A DNA stretch of 64,000 nucleotides from Rhodospirillaceae bacterium (GTDB lineage Bacteria > Pseudomonadota > Alphaproteobacteria > Bin65), in contig WTGH01000067.1 of the NCBI GenBank assembly GCA_011523655.1, positions 1 through 64,000 on the forward strand. Reading direction: 5' to 3'. Below the pieces are notes generated by a model that saw only the letters and a program-made list of their open reading frames with translations, searched no databases and was not told the origin of the DNA. The stretch's first letter is position 1. Each line of letters opens with the position of its first letter. The translations under genes were made by a program, and so were the position numbers. Below, piece after piece: positions 44,806-52,690 of the stretch.

Positions 44806-47022
44806 CTATTCGAGCCGAATAGCGGGCTTTTCCGCCTCTCTTTCGGTCGCGTGGCCGATGTCGGCGGCATCCGGATATCCGGCCTGCCGCAGCGCCTCGA
44901 CGCACGCTTCCGCACTGTCCGCCGGCACGGCTGCGAGCAGACCGCCGGCGGTCTGCGGATCGGCGAGAAAATGCGGCACAACGCCTTCGCATGCCGCAAC
45001 CAGAATCGCCCGGTTGGCCGGATGGAGCGTGCTGGCATGGCCGGCGGCAAGCAGGCCGGCGGCGCCGGGCAGCAGCGGCAGCGCGGCCTCGTCGAGCACG
45101 ACGTCGCAACCCGACGCTTCGAGCATTTCCAACAGGTGTCCGCCCAGGCCGAACCCGGTTACGTCGGTGCAAGCCCGCGCGCCCTGCCGCTGCAAGACAG
45201 CGACCGCAGCATCATTGCTCGCCAACATGCTCCTGAGCGCCGCTTCGACATCGCGGCCTCTGGCGGCGCGCGCCATTTCGGCCGCCAGCAAGACACCTGT
45301 CCCCAGCGCCTTTGTGAGGATCAGCCGGTCGCCCGGCCGCGCGCCGCCCTTGCGCCACGGCGCACCGTCGCAAACCGCTCCGTTGATCGTCAGTCCTACC
45401 GCCATTTCGGCGCCTTCGGCGGTATGCCCGCCGATCAGGACCGCGCCTGCCTCTCCGAGACCGCGCAGCACGCCGCGCAGCAGCTGCTCCAGGTCGCGTT
45501 CCACGATGCCGGGCGCCGCGAACGGCAGCGTGACCGAGACCAGCGCGGAGACCGGCGCGCCGCCCATGGCGTGGATATCGCCCATGCAATGGTTGGCGGC
45601 GATCCGGCCGAACAGGTACGGATCGTCGATAAAGGCGCGAAACTGGTCGACGGTCTGGTACAGAGATCCCTCCGCCGGCGCAGCGACCGGCGCAGCGTCG
45701 TCCGGATCGTCCAGCGCCAGCGTCCGGGAGGTTTCCGGATCGGCGCGAAGCCGGTCGAGCACAGCGCTCAGGATCGCCTGGGGCACCTTGGCGCCGCAGC
45801 CGCCGCAGCGCATGGCTTCTGCCGCCGGATCTGCCGCCGGCGCGCCGGTCATGGCAGGCAGGTCCGCGCCGTAGCGCGCCATCCAGCGCCGATCGATCCG
45901 GTCCTTCCAGCGCCAGACCCAGCCGCCCTCCGACGCCAGGACGCTCTTCGACGCCACCGCCCTCTGGTCGCCCAGCGAAATCAGGGCCAAAACGCGGCGC
46001 TGCGGCCGGAACGGCTGCAGCGATTCTCCGCGGGCAGCGCGGCGCAGATTTTCGGCGAGCACCGGTCCCTGGCGGACGGCGTAGACTCCCGATTTCGGCA
46101 GAGCGGCCGAATAGAAGGCGGCGCAGTCGCCGGCGGCGAACACCGCATCGTCGGATACGGATTGCAGGGTCGGACCGACCTTCAGGAAGCCGCGGCCGTC
46201 GGTTGCGAAACCGGTTTCGCCCACCCAGGGCGCTGCGCCGCCCTGGGTGACGAGGATCGCCGCGTCGTGCTCGAAGGCCCGGCCCGACGCACACAACACG
46301 CGGCCGGGTTCGACCGCGACCGCCGTTTCGCCGGTTTCGACGGCGATGCCCTTCCGGCGTAACGCAGCCAGCACGCGGCGGCGGACGCCCGCGGCATGTC
46401 CCGGCATGATTTCCGGGGTCAGCGACAGGATCGTGAACAGGGGACTACCCGGGCGATTTTTTTCTTTATTTTCCGACTGTTCCAGAAGTTTGCGCATACG
46501 GTGCTGCAATGCCATCGTCGCTTCGACGCCGCCGACGCCCGCGCCGATGACGACAATGCGGACCATCCCGTCCTGCCGCACCGCCAGCGCCTCGACCTCG
46601 GCCCAACGCCTCAGGAAAGCCGGGACCGGTTTCAGAGGAATCGCGTGTTCTGCGCCTTCGATCCCGCCGGATTCCGGGACCGAGCCGATGTCGATGCTCA
46701 ACAGGTCGTAGGAGAGCGGCGGCCGGCCGACGAGCAGCACCCGGCGCGCCGCACGGTCTATTCCCGTGGCCCGGTCGACGATCAGCCGGGCACCGGCGAA
46801 ACGGCACAGCTGGCGCAGATCGATATTGCAGTCGTCGAAGCCGTAATGCCCGGCCAGATAGCCTGGCAGCATCCCCGAATAGGGCGTATCGACCGGCGTC
46901 GAGACCAGGGTGAGGCGCACGCCGGGCTCCGGCTTCATGCCGAACTGGCGCACGACCTCGACATGGGCGTGGCCGCCGCCGACCAGCACGATATCGGTCT
47001 CGATGGGGAATGCCGGGAGCAC
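44806..47022 (-). CDS. selD: Selenide, water dikinase fused to NADH dehydrogenase-like domain
   Basis: 738 residues. The N-terminal ~385 residues are an FAD/NAD-binding oxidoreductase like type II NADH dehydrogenases (IVLVGGGHAHVEVVR, VVIGAGVGGVEATMAL, AAGDCAAF). From about 400 the protein is SelD, which makes selenophosphate from selenide and ATP. The catalytic pair is Cys409 and Lys412 in CGGCGAKVP, so SelD itself uses Cys, not Sec. The fusion is a known SelD architecture; the flavin domain may deliver reduced selenium. An AT-rich stretch (46457-46477) encodes ENKEKNR inside the first domain. The tRNA-Sec gene is 32 bases upstream on the same strand. Confidence 0.92.
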   Translation of the reverse strand: MLPAFPIETDIVLVGGGHAHVEVVRQFGMKPEPGVRLTLVSTPVDTPYSGMLPGYLAGHYGFDDCNIDLRQLCRFAGARLIVDRATGIDRAARRVLLVGRPPLSYDLLSIDIGSVPESGGIEGAEHAIPLKPVPAFLRRWAEVEALAVRQDGMVRIVVIGAGVGGVEATMALQHRMRKLLEQSENKEKNRPGSPLFTILSLTPEIMPGHAAGVRRRVLAALRRKGIAVETGETAVAVEPGRVLCASGRAFEHDAAILVTQGGAAPWVGETGFATDGRGFLKVGPTLQSVSDDAVFAAGDCAAFYSAALPKSGVYAVRQGPVLAENLRRAARGESLQPFRPQRRVLALISLGDQRAVASKSVLASEGGWVWRWKDRIDRRWMARYGADLPAMTGAPAADPAAEAMRCGGCGAKVPQAILSAVLDRLRADPETSRTLALDDPDDAAPVAAPAEGSLYQTVDQFRAFIDDPYLFGRIAANHCMGDIHAMGGAPVSALVSVTLPFAAPGIVERDLEQLLRGVLRGLGEAGAVLIGGHTAEGAEMAVGLTINGAVCDGAPWRKGGARPGDRLILTKALGTGVLLAAEMARAARGRDVEAALRSMLASNDAAVAVLQRQGARACTDVTGFGLGGHLLEMLEASGCDVVLDEAALPLLPGAAGLLAAGHASTLHPANRAILVAACEGVVPHFLADPQTAGGLLAAVPADSAEACVEALRQAGYPDAADIGHATEREAEKPAIRLE

Positions 47023-47054
47023 CGCTTCAGGCCGCGGTTCCGGGCGGGAGAGGT

Positions 47055-47151
47055 TGGCGGAAGAGGGTGGGAGTCGAACCCACCAGACACGCGCTGGCGC
47101 GTCTCAACGGGTTTGAAGCCCGCGCGGCCCACCGGGCGCCGATCCTCCTCC
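47055..47151 (-). tRNA. selC: tRNA-Sec (anticodon UCA)
   Basis: 97 bases with CCA encoded. An 8-bp acceptor stem (GGAGGAGG pairing with CCTCTTCC, one G-T), discriminator G, anticodon loop CTTCAAA with UCA (47114-47116 on the plus strand read as TGA), a long variable arm (GACGCGCCAGCGCGTGTC) and a T arm GGTGGGTTCGACTCCCACC identify selenocysteine tRNA. It lies between selB and selD in one orientation. Confidence 0.95.
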
Positions 47152-47231
47152 GCCGGTCCGCCAATGGGTCGGGCAGTGCTAGCACGGAACGGCCGCAACC
47201 GGAAACGCCCGCATCCGATCCCATCCGCCGA

Positions 47232-49166
47232 TCAGCCACGGGCGGCGTCCCCGAAGACCTCGACGGCAGGCCGGCGGATCACGCGCTCGTTGCCCGCCCG
47301 CCGGGTGAAGCCCGCCCGGTCGAAATATTCCAGCATCTCGACGCTCAGGTTACGGCCCAGCCCGGACCAGTCACGGAAATCGGCCACGGTGAACCGGTCG
47401 CCGCCGGACGAGGCGAGCCCCGTTTCGGCCGCATTTGCCAATGTTTCCAGTGCTTCCGGAGTCAGGAAGCGGTTCTTCGAGACCTGCATGACCAGCCCGG
47501 CCGCCTGGGCCCGCTTGAAGAAGCGCGCTGCTTCGTTCCCGGCGATGCCAAGCGCTTCGGAGACCTCCCACACCGTGCGTGGCCGGCCCGACGCCGTGAG
47601 CGCCGGTTCGATCCGGGACCAGAGCCTTGCGTCGCGCGGTTCGAGTTCGATCCGCCGTCCGGCGAGGACGATGCGTTCGCCGCGCCGCTCGGCGATCCCG
47701 TCGCGTATCAGCCGGTCGAGCGCCGCATCGATGCACGCGGCAAGCGGACGGCCGGGCAACAGCCGGGGCAGCGCCGCGGCAGGCAGGCCGGACTCGCTGT
47801 TCCGCCCCTCCGCACGTCCGGTCAGCGCCGCCCGGATCGCTTCGGCAAGACCGGCGAGATGGCGGTCCAGGATGGCCGCGTGCCGTTCGCCGCTGCCGAC
47901 GCGCACCAGTCCCGGCGCCTCGAGTCCGGCCAGTTCCATTTTGGTCTGGTTTCGGTTGCGGGCGAAAGCGGTGAGATCGACGCCGCCGGCAGCAATATCC
48001 AGTTGCGCCGCCAGGGCTTCGGCATGGTTCGGGCGGCGCTGCGCCCGGACCATAGCGAGGCGCTGCGGCGTCGCCCGGCCGCGCTGCGGACCGTGGCAGT
48101 CCAGCACCGTGCCGCCGCCGATCGTGCGTCTCGCAGACTGGTCGCGCAGGATGACCGCGTCACCCCGGCAGACGCAAATCCCGCGGTCGAGCACGAGCTG
48201 CGCAAGCGCCCGCTCGCCCGGCGCCAGCTTACCCGCTTCGAGCAGCGCGACCCGGCCGGGAATATCGGCCGTTCCGGCATGGACATGAACCGGCGTCCAG
48301 TGGCGCAGCGGCCGGGCTTCCGAAGCGAGCAGCCGCAGGTCGATGTCGAGCCGGCGGCTGACCGATCGCAGGCCGGGCGCAACCAGCCATTGTCCGCGGC
48401 CGATTGCAGCCCGGTCGACATCCGCGCCGGCCAGGTTGACCGCGCAGCGGTCGCCGGCCCGGGCCTCGGCGGCCGGCGCATCCTGCACCTTGAGGCCGCG
48501 CACCCGCACTCCGATCCCCTTCGGGCCGGCGGGACTGACCGCCAGCCGGTCACCCGCCTTGAGGATCCCGGACTGCACCAGGCCGGTCACGACCAGACCG
48601 GCCCCGCCGACGATGAAGCTGCGATCGATGGCCATGCGGAAGCCGCCGCATGCCGGTTTTTCGACAGCCCGGAGAGCTCCGATCGCCTCGGTAAGGCGGT
48701 CGATTCCCGCACCGTTCGTCGAGGACACCGCCACGACCGGCGCTTCGGCCAGGCCGGTCGGCTGCAACAGGGCGCGGGTCTCGGCGACAACCTCGTCCAG
48801 CCAATCCGCTTCAACAAGGTCGGTCTTGGTGATCGCGACGATGCCGGTGCGCACGCCGACCAGATCGAGAATTGCCAGATGTTCCCGGGTCTGGGGCATC
48901 GGCCCGTCGTCGGCGGCGACGACCAGCAGAGCGGCGTCGATGGCGGTCACGCCGGCGAGCATATTGCGGATGAACTTCTCGTGGCCGGGCACATCGACGA
49001 AACCCGTCGTCTCGCCGGGCCGCAGCGCATCGGTGTAGGCAAAACCGAGATCGATGGTCAGACCGCGCCGTTTCTCCTCCGGCAGGCGGTCGGTATCGAT
49101 TCCGGTGAGGCGTTTCAGCAGGCTGGTCTTGCCATGATCCACATGGCCGGCGGTCGCGATAATCAT
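47232..49166 (-). CDS. selB: Selenocysteine-specific elongation factor SelB
   Basis: 644 residues. The N-terminal GTPase has the P-loop GHVDHGKT (7-14), the switch region DVPGHEKFIRNM and the guanine-specificity motif TKTD; EF-Tu-like domains follow. The C-terminal ~250 residues are winged-helix repeats that bind the SECIS hairpin, ending with DFRDWSGLGRNLSVEMLEYF. It brings Sec-tRNA to UGA. ATG 49166 gives the family start MIIATAGHVDHG and a 4-base ATGA overlap with selA; an ATG at 49181 would add five residues. Confidence 0.95.
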   Translation of the reverse strand: MIIATAGHVDHGKTSLLKRLTGIDTDRLPEEKRRGLTIDLGFAYTDALRPGETTGFVDVPGHEKFIRNMLAGVTAIDAALLVVAADDGPMPQTREHLAILDLVGVRTGIVAITKTDLVEADWLDEVVAETRALLQPTGLAEAPVVAVSSTNGAGIDRLTEAIGALRAVEKPACGGFRMAIDRSFIVGGAGLVVTGLVQSGILKAGDRLAVSPAGPKGIGVRVRGLKVQDAPAAEARAGDRCAVNLAGADVDRAAIGRGQWLVAPGLRSVSRRLDIDLRLLASEARPLRHWTPVHVHAGTADIPGRVALLEAGKLAPGERALAQLVLDRGICVCRGDAVILRDQSARRTIGGGTVLDCHGPQRGRATPQRLAMVRAQRRPNHAEALAAQLDIAAGGVDLTAFARNRNQTKMELAGLEAPGLVRVGSGERHAAILDRHLAGLAEAIRAALTGRAEGRNSESGLPAAALPRLLPGRPLAACIDAALDRLIRDGIAERRGERIVLAGRRIELEPRDARLWSRIEPALTASGRPRTVWEVSEALGIAGNEAARFFKRAQAAGLVMQVSKNRFLTPEALETLANAAETGLASSGGDRFTVADFRDWSGLGRNLSVEMLEYFDRAGFTRRAGNERVIRRPAVEVFGDAARG

Positions 49167-50608
49167 GGCGGGCACGGCCATGCGAGGCTGTCGATCTGCC
49201 CCAGCAGCGTCTCCGGCTTCTCCAGGCAGCGCATGTCGAGCCAGAAGGCGCCCTCCCCGACCCGGCCGATCGCCGGCACCGGCAGGGCGCGGAACGCCGC
49301 TGCGAGGTCGCGGAGCATCCGGCCCGCGGCCCTCTTACCCATTTGCGGGCGTCCGGCTTGCGGCGTCAGGCGCACGGCAACGCTGGGCAGCGCCTCGGCC
49401 GGCAAGGCGCCGCTGCCGATCTGGCTGAAGCAATCGATGGCCTCGACCTGCCAGCCATCCGGCGCGACAGGCTCCAGATGTACGGCGACACGTTCGGCGA
49501 CAACGCGGATATCCGGCAGCGGCCGGGCGAGCCAGCGCAACGTCGGGACGGTCTCCGCAAGCTGTTCGGGCTGACTGTAAAGGGCGAGGGTCGCGTCGAG
49601 CGCCGCGATCCTCAGCTTGTCGAGCCGGAACGCCCGGTGCATCGGGTTTTTCTTTATTCGGGCAACCAGATCCGCACGGCCGGCGATCACCCCGGCCTGG
49701 GGCCCGCCGAGCAGCTTGTCGCCGCTGAAGGTCACCAGATCGGCGCCGCTGGCCAGCGCTTCCTGCACCGTGGGTTCGTGCGGCAGGCCGAAGCGATCGA
49801 GATCGACCAGCGTGCCGCTGCCCAGATCGATGCAGAAGGGTATGCCGCAGCGCCGGCACAGGGCGGCCAACTCCTTTTCCGGCACCGCCTTCGTGAAGCC
49901 GATCACGGCGTAATTGCTGGTATGCGCCTTCAGGACGAGGGCCGGACGGGCCGCCATCGCCTCTTCATAGTCCTTCAGATGTGTCCGGTTGGTCGCGCCC
50001 ACCTCGACCAGCCGGGCGCCGGCGCGGCGCATGATGTCGGGCAGGCGGAAGGACCCGCCGATCTCGACCAGTTCGCCGCGCGAGACCGGCACGGCGCGCC
50101 GGTTGGCCAGCGTGTTCAGCACCAGCATGACAGCAGCGGCGTTGTTGTTGACAGCCGTGGCCGCCTCGGCGCCGGTCAGGGAGCGGATACGGGCTTCGAG
50201 GCGGCCGCCGCGGTCGCCGCGCTTCCCCGCCGCCAGATCGTATTCCAGATCGACCGGCTGTCGCGCCGCCCGGGTCATCGCCTCGATCGCAGCTTCCGGC
50301 AGCGCCGAACGGCCGAGATTGGTGTGGACGACCGTGCCGGTCAGGTTGAGCACCGGCCTGAGCGACGGGGCCATTGCCGCGGCGACATGGGCAACGACAC
50401 GGTCCGCCAGCCCGTCCGCATCGATGCGGCCCCCGGCGAGCAGGCGGCTTCGCGCCTCGTCAAGCACCGTGCGCGCCGCCTCGACCACGCAACTGCGACC
50501 GACCCGGTCGGGCAGGTCCGCCAGCCGCACATCCTGCAACAGCCGGTCCACACTCGGCAGGCCGGCGGGCACGGTAATCGGATCGGCACTGGCGTCGGTC
50601 TGCGTCAT
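49163..50608 (-). CDS. selA: L-seryl-tRNA(Sec) selenium transferase
   Basis: 481 residues, a PLP enzyme converting seryl-tRNA(Sec) to selenocysteyl-tRNA(Sec) with selenophosphate. The PLP lysine is Lys298 in FSGDKLLGGPQAGVI; NLTGTVVHTNLGRS (about 88-101) and AHTSNYAVIGFT are family landmarks. ATG 50608 was chosen because the longer frame adds 60 residues without similarity. It begins the selA-selB-selC-selD run on the minus strand. Confidence 0.95.
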   Translation of the reverse strand: MTQTDASADPITVPAGLPSVDRLLQDVRLADLPDRVGRSCVVEAARTVLDEARSRLLAGGRIDADGLADRVVAHVAAAMAPSLRPVLNLTGTVVHTNLGRSALPEAAIEAMTRAARQPVDLEYDLAAGKRGDRGGRLEARIRSLTGAEAATAVNNNAAAVMLVLNTLANRRAVPVSRGELVEIGGSFRLPDIMRRAGARLVEVGATNRTHLKDYEEAMAARPALVLKAHTSNYAVIGFTKAVPEKELAALCRRCGIPFCIDLGSGTLVDLDRFGLPHEPTVQEALASGADLVTFSGDKLLGGPQAGVIAGRADLVARIKKNPMHRAFRLDKLRIAALDATLALYSQPEQLAETVPTLRWLARPLPDIRVVAERVAVHLEPVAPDGWQVEAIDCFSQIGSGALPAEALPSVAVRLTPQAGRPQMGKRAAGRMLRDLAAAFRALPVPAIGRVGEGAFWLDMRCLEKPETLLGQIDSLAWPCPP

Positions 50609-50730
50609 GAGCGGCGGCTTTAGCACGGTTTTCCGGCGATAGGCAGATGGATCGGGACAGCCAGGCTGCGCTACCGGCGGCGTTTCCGGCATGCTAAGGT
50701 GGTTCTGTCGTTTCCTGCGGTGAGCGAATC

Positions 50731-51066
50731 GTGCCCCGTTCCGTCCTGGCCTTGTCCTGCGCAATGCTCGTGCTGCTGCTTCCGGCAACGGCGCTCGCCG
50801 ACGCCATCGACGGGCATTGGTGCCACGAGGACGGGCGCCGGATGACCATCGACGGGCCGGCCATCGTGACGCCCGGCGGCACGGCGATGACCGGCGACTA
50901 TGACCGGCACGGTTTCGTCTACGTTATCCCACCGGGCGAGCCGGGCGCCGGCAAGCGGGTCACCATGCAACTGATCGACGAGTATACGGTGATCCTGCGC
51001 ACCGGCCCCGACTCAGCGAAGAGCGTCGAGCAGGTCTGGAAACGCTGCGCGAAACCGATGGCGTAG
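50731..51066 (+). CDS. Small exported protein, function unknown
   Basis: 111 residues. A GTG start leads to a signal peptide (SVLALSCAMLVLLLPATALA, cleavage after ADA or ALA). The mature part has two Cys (HWCHEDG and WKRCAKPMA) likely to form a disulfide, and a compact beta-rich pattern (GDYDRHGFVYVIPPGE). No assigned family was recognised. It is divergent from selA and convergent with the MttB copy 2 gene. Confidence 0.6.
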   Translation: MPRSVLALSCAMLVLLLPATALADAIDGHWCHEDGRRMTIDGPAIVTPGGTAMTGDYDRHGFVYVIPPGEPGAGKRVTMQLIDEYTVILRTGPDSAKSVEQVWKRCAKPMA

Positions 51067-51077
51067 CCGAGCCCGCT

Positions 51078-52655
51078 TCAGGCCGCCGCTTTCATGCTGC
51101 GGCGCGGCAGGACGATATTGAATCGCTCGCGGATCGCCGCGTCGACCGGCTCCGGGATGTGGTCCGGATATACGGTTGCCAGAATGCGCCGCTTTTCGGC
51201 GAGCGCCTTCTCGACCAGGTCCGGCTTGCCTTGTTCGAGCCATTCCTTCGGGCTGCTGCGGTCGCCGACCTCGGGATAGACATATTCGGACTGCATCAGC
51301 GACAGGGTCTGCGGATGGCCGAGATAATGGCCCGGCCCCTCGAGGCAGACGCTTCGGATCACCTCGAGCGACAGGGTCTCGTCGGTGACCTCGATGCCGC
51401 GGACGCAGCGCAGGCACTGGCCGATCATGTCGTTGTCGATCAGCAGGCTCTCGTGACAGAAGCTCAGCAGCGAGGCGTGCATACCGACACTCTCGTAGAC
51501 CAGGTTGAGGCCGGATAGCCCCGCCATGACATTGGCGACGCCGCGCTCGTAGCCGGCCTGCATGTCCGGCGCCTTGCTGTCGGACATGGCGCAGGCCGAT
51601 CCGCCGGGCAGGTCGTAGAAACGCGCCATCTGCCCGCAGGCGGCGGTGAGCAGCGCCTGTTCGCCCGAGCCGCCGGACATGGCGCCGGTGCGCAGGTCAG
51701 AGACGAAGGGCCAGGTCCCGAAAATCGCCGTGTGGCCCGGCTTCATCGCGTTGACATAGACCAGCCCGGCCAGGCATTCGGCGACCGCCTGGGTCACCGC
51801 ACCGGCGAGCGCGGCCGGCGCCGTCGCCCCGGCCTGCCCGGCCGAGAGCAGCAGGACCGGCATCCCGCCCCGGATCACGGTCTCCATGACCCGGCAGGAT
51901 TCGGTGGCGAATTTCAGCGGCGGGACGACGAAGCAGTTGCTGTTCGAAACGAATGGCCGCGCCCGCCAGGCCGCCTCCGACCCGGCGACCATGTGGAGCA
52001 TGTCCAGCCCCATCTGCGTCCGCTCCGGCGAGGTGAAGGAGGTGCCGATATGCTTGGTCGTCCCGGCGACCGAAGCGTAGAGGGTGTTGACGTCGAGATC
52101 GGTCGGGTCCTCGGTGTCGCGCGTCGTGAGCGGCCGCTGGAAAAAGTGGATATTGTCCAGCACCTCGACCATGCGGGCGGCGTCGAAGAGATCCTGCACC
52201 GTCGGATCGCGGTTCACGCGCGCCTCGACGTCGTAGACATGGACCGCCGCGCCCGCGGTGCCGTAGTGGACGCGGCTGCCCCCCGGGCGGATATCGTGCT
52301 TCGGATCCTGGCCGTGCAGGGTGATGTCCCGCGCCGCCTTCGCCAACATGTCCTCGACCAGCGCCGGCGGGAAACGCAGCCGTCCGTCGTCGCCCTGAAC
52401 GGCGCCGGCCGACGTCATCATTTCGACGCCGCTCTCCGGCGCGTCGGCGAGGCCGATCTCCTCGAGGATGTGCAGCGCCGCCCGGTGGATCCGTTCGACC
52501 TCGGCGTCGGTCAGCGCCTTGTAGCGCCCGCCTTCCAGGCCCGCCCGGACCGGCCGGATATCTTCCGCCAGCGGGGCGGCCCGCAGGGCCCGCCGGGCTT
52601 CCCGGCCGCCGGCCCGGCGCCCTGCCCGCTCTTTTGCGTTCCGATCGCGAGACAT
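51078..52655 (-). CDS. MttB-family methyltransferase, non-pyrrolysine (copy 2, divergent)
   Basis: 525 residues, the most divergent of the three MttB-family proteins here. It shares the overall pattern: VERIHRAALHILEEIGLADA, LTTRDTEDPTDLDVNTLYAS, SAGQAGATAPAALAGAVTQA and MSGGSGEQALLTAACGQMAR. ATG 52655 is preceded by GGGGAGG at a 6-base spacing; a GTG at 52694 overlapping the upstream stop is less likely. Last gene of a five-gene minus-strand operon that starts at 60574. There is no in-frame amber codon. Confidence 0.85.
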   Translation of the reverse strand: MSRDRNAKERAGRRAGGREARRALRAAPLAEDIRPVRAGLEGGRYKALTDAEVERIHRAALHILEEIGLADAPESGVEMMTSAGAVQGDDGRLRFPPALVEDMLAKAARDITLHGQDPKHDIRPGGSRVHYGTAGAAVHVYDVEARVNRDPTVQDLFDAARMVEVLDNIHFFQRPLTTRDTEDPTDLDVNTLYASVAGTTKHIGTSFTSPERTQMGLDMLHMVAGSEAAWRARPFVSNSNCFVVPPLKFATESCRVMETVIRGGMPVLLLSAGQAGATAPAALAGAVTQAVAECLAGLVYVNAMKPGHTAIFGTWPFVSDLRTGAMSGGSGEQALLTAACGQMARFYDLPGGSACAMSDSKAPDMQAGYERGVANVMAGLSGLNLVYESVGMHASLLSFCHESLLIDNDMIGQCLRCVRGIEVTDETLSLEVIRSVCLEGPGHYLGHPQTLSLMQSEYVYPEVGDRSSPKEWLEQGKPDLVEKALAEKRRILATVYPDHIPEPVDAAIRERFNIVLPRRSMKAAA

Positions 52656-52690
52656 GGTTTGCCTCCCCGCAGCCTGGCGGCCGGCGCCGC

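Noticed and set aside
41852-45172. Extension of MttB copy 1 to a 1,106-residue protein
   Set aside because: The extra region crosses the divergent selenoprotein gene and the selD end in antisense, and the ATG at 43402 has a good ribosome site.
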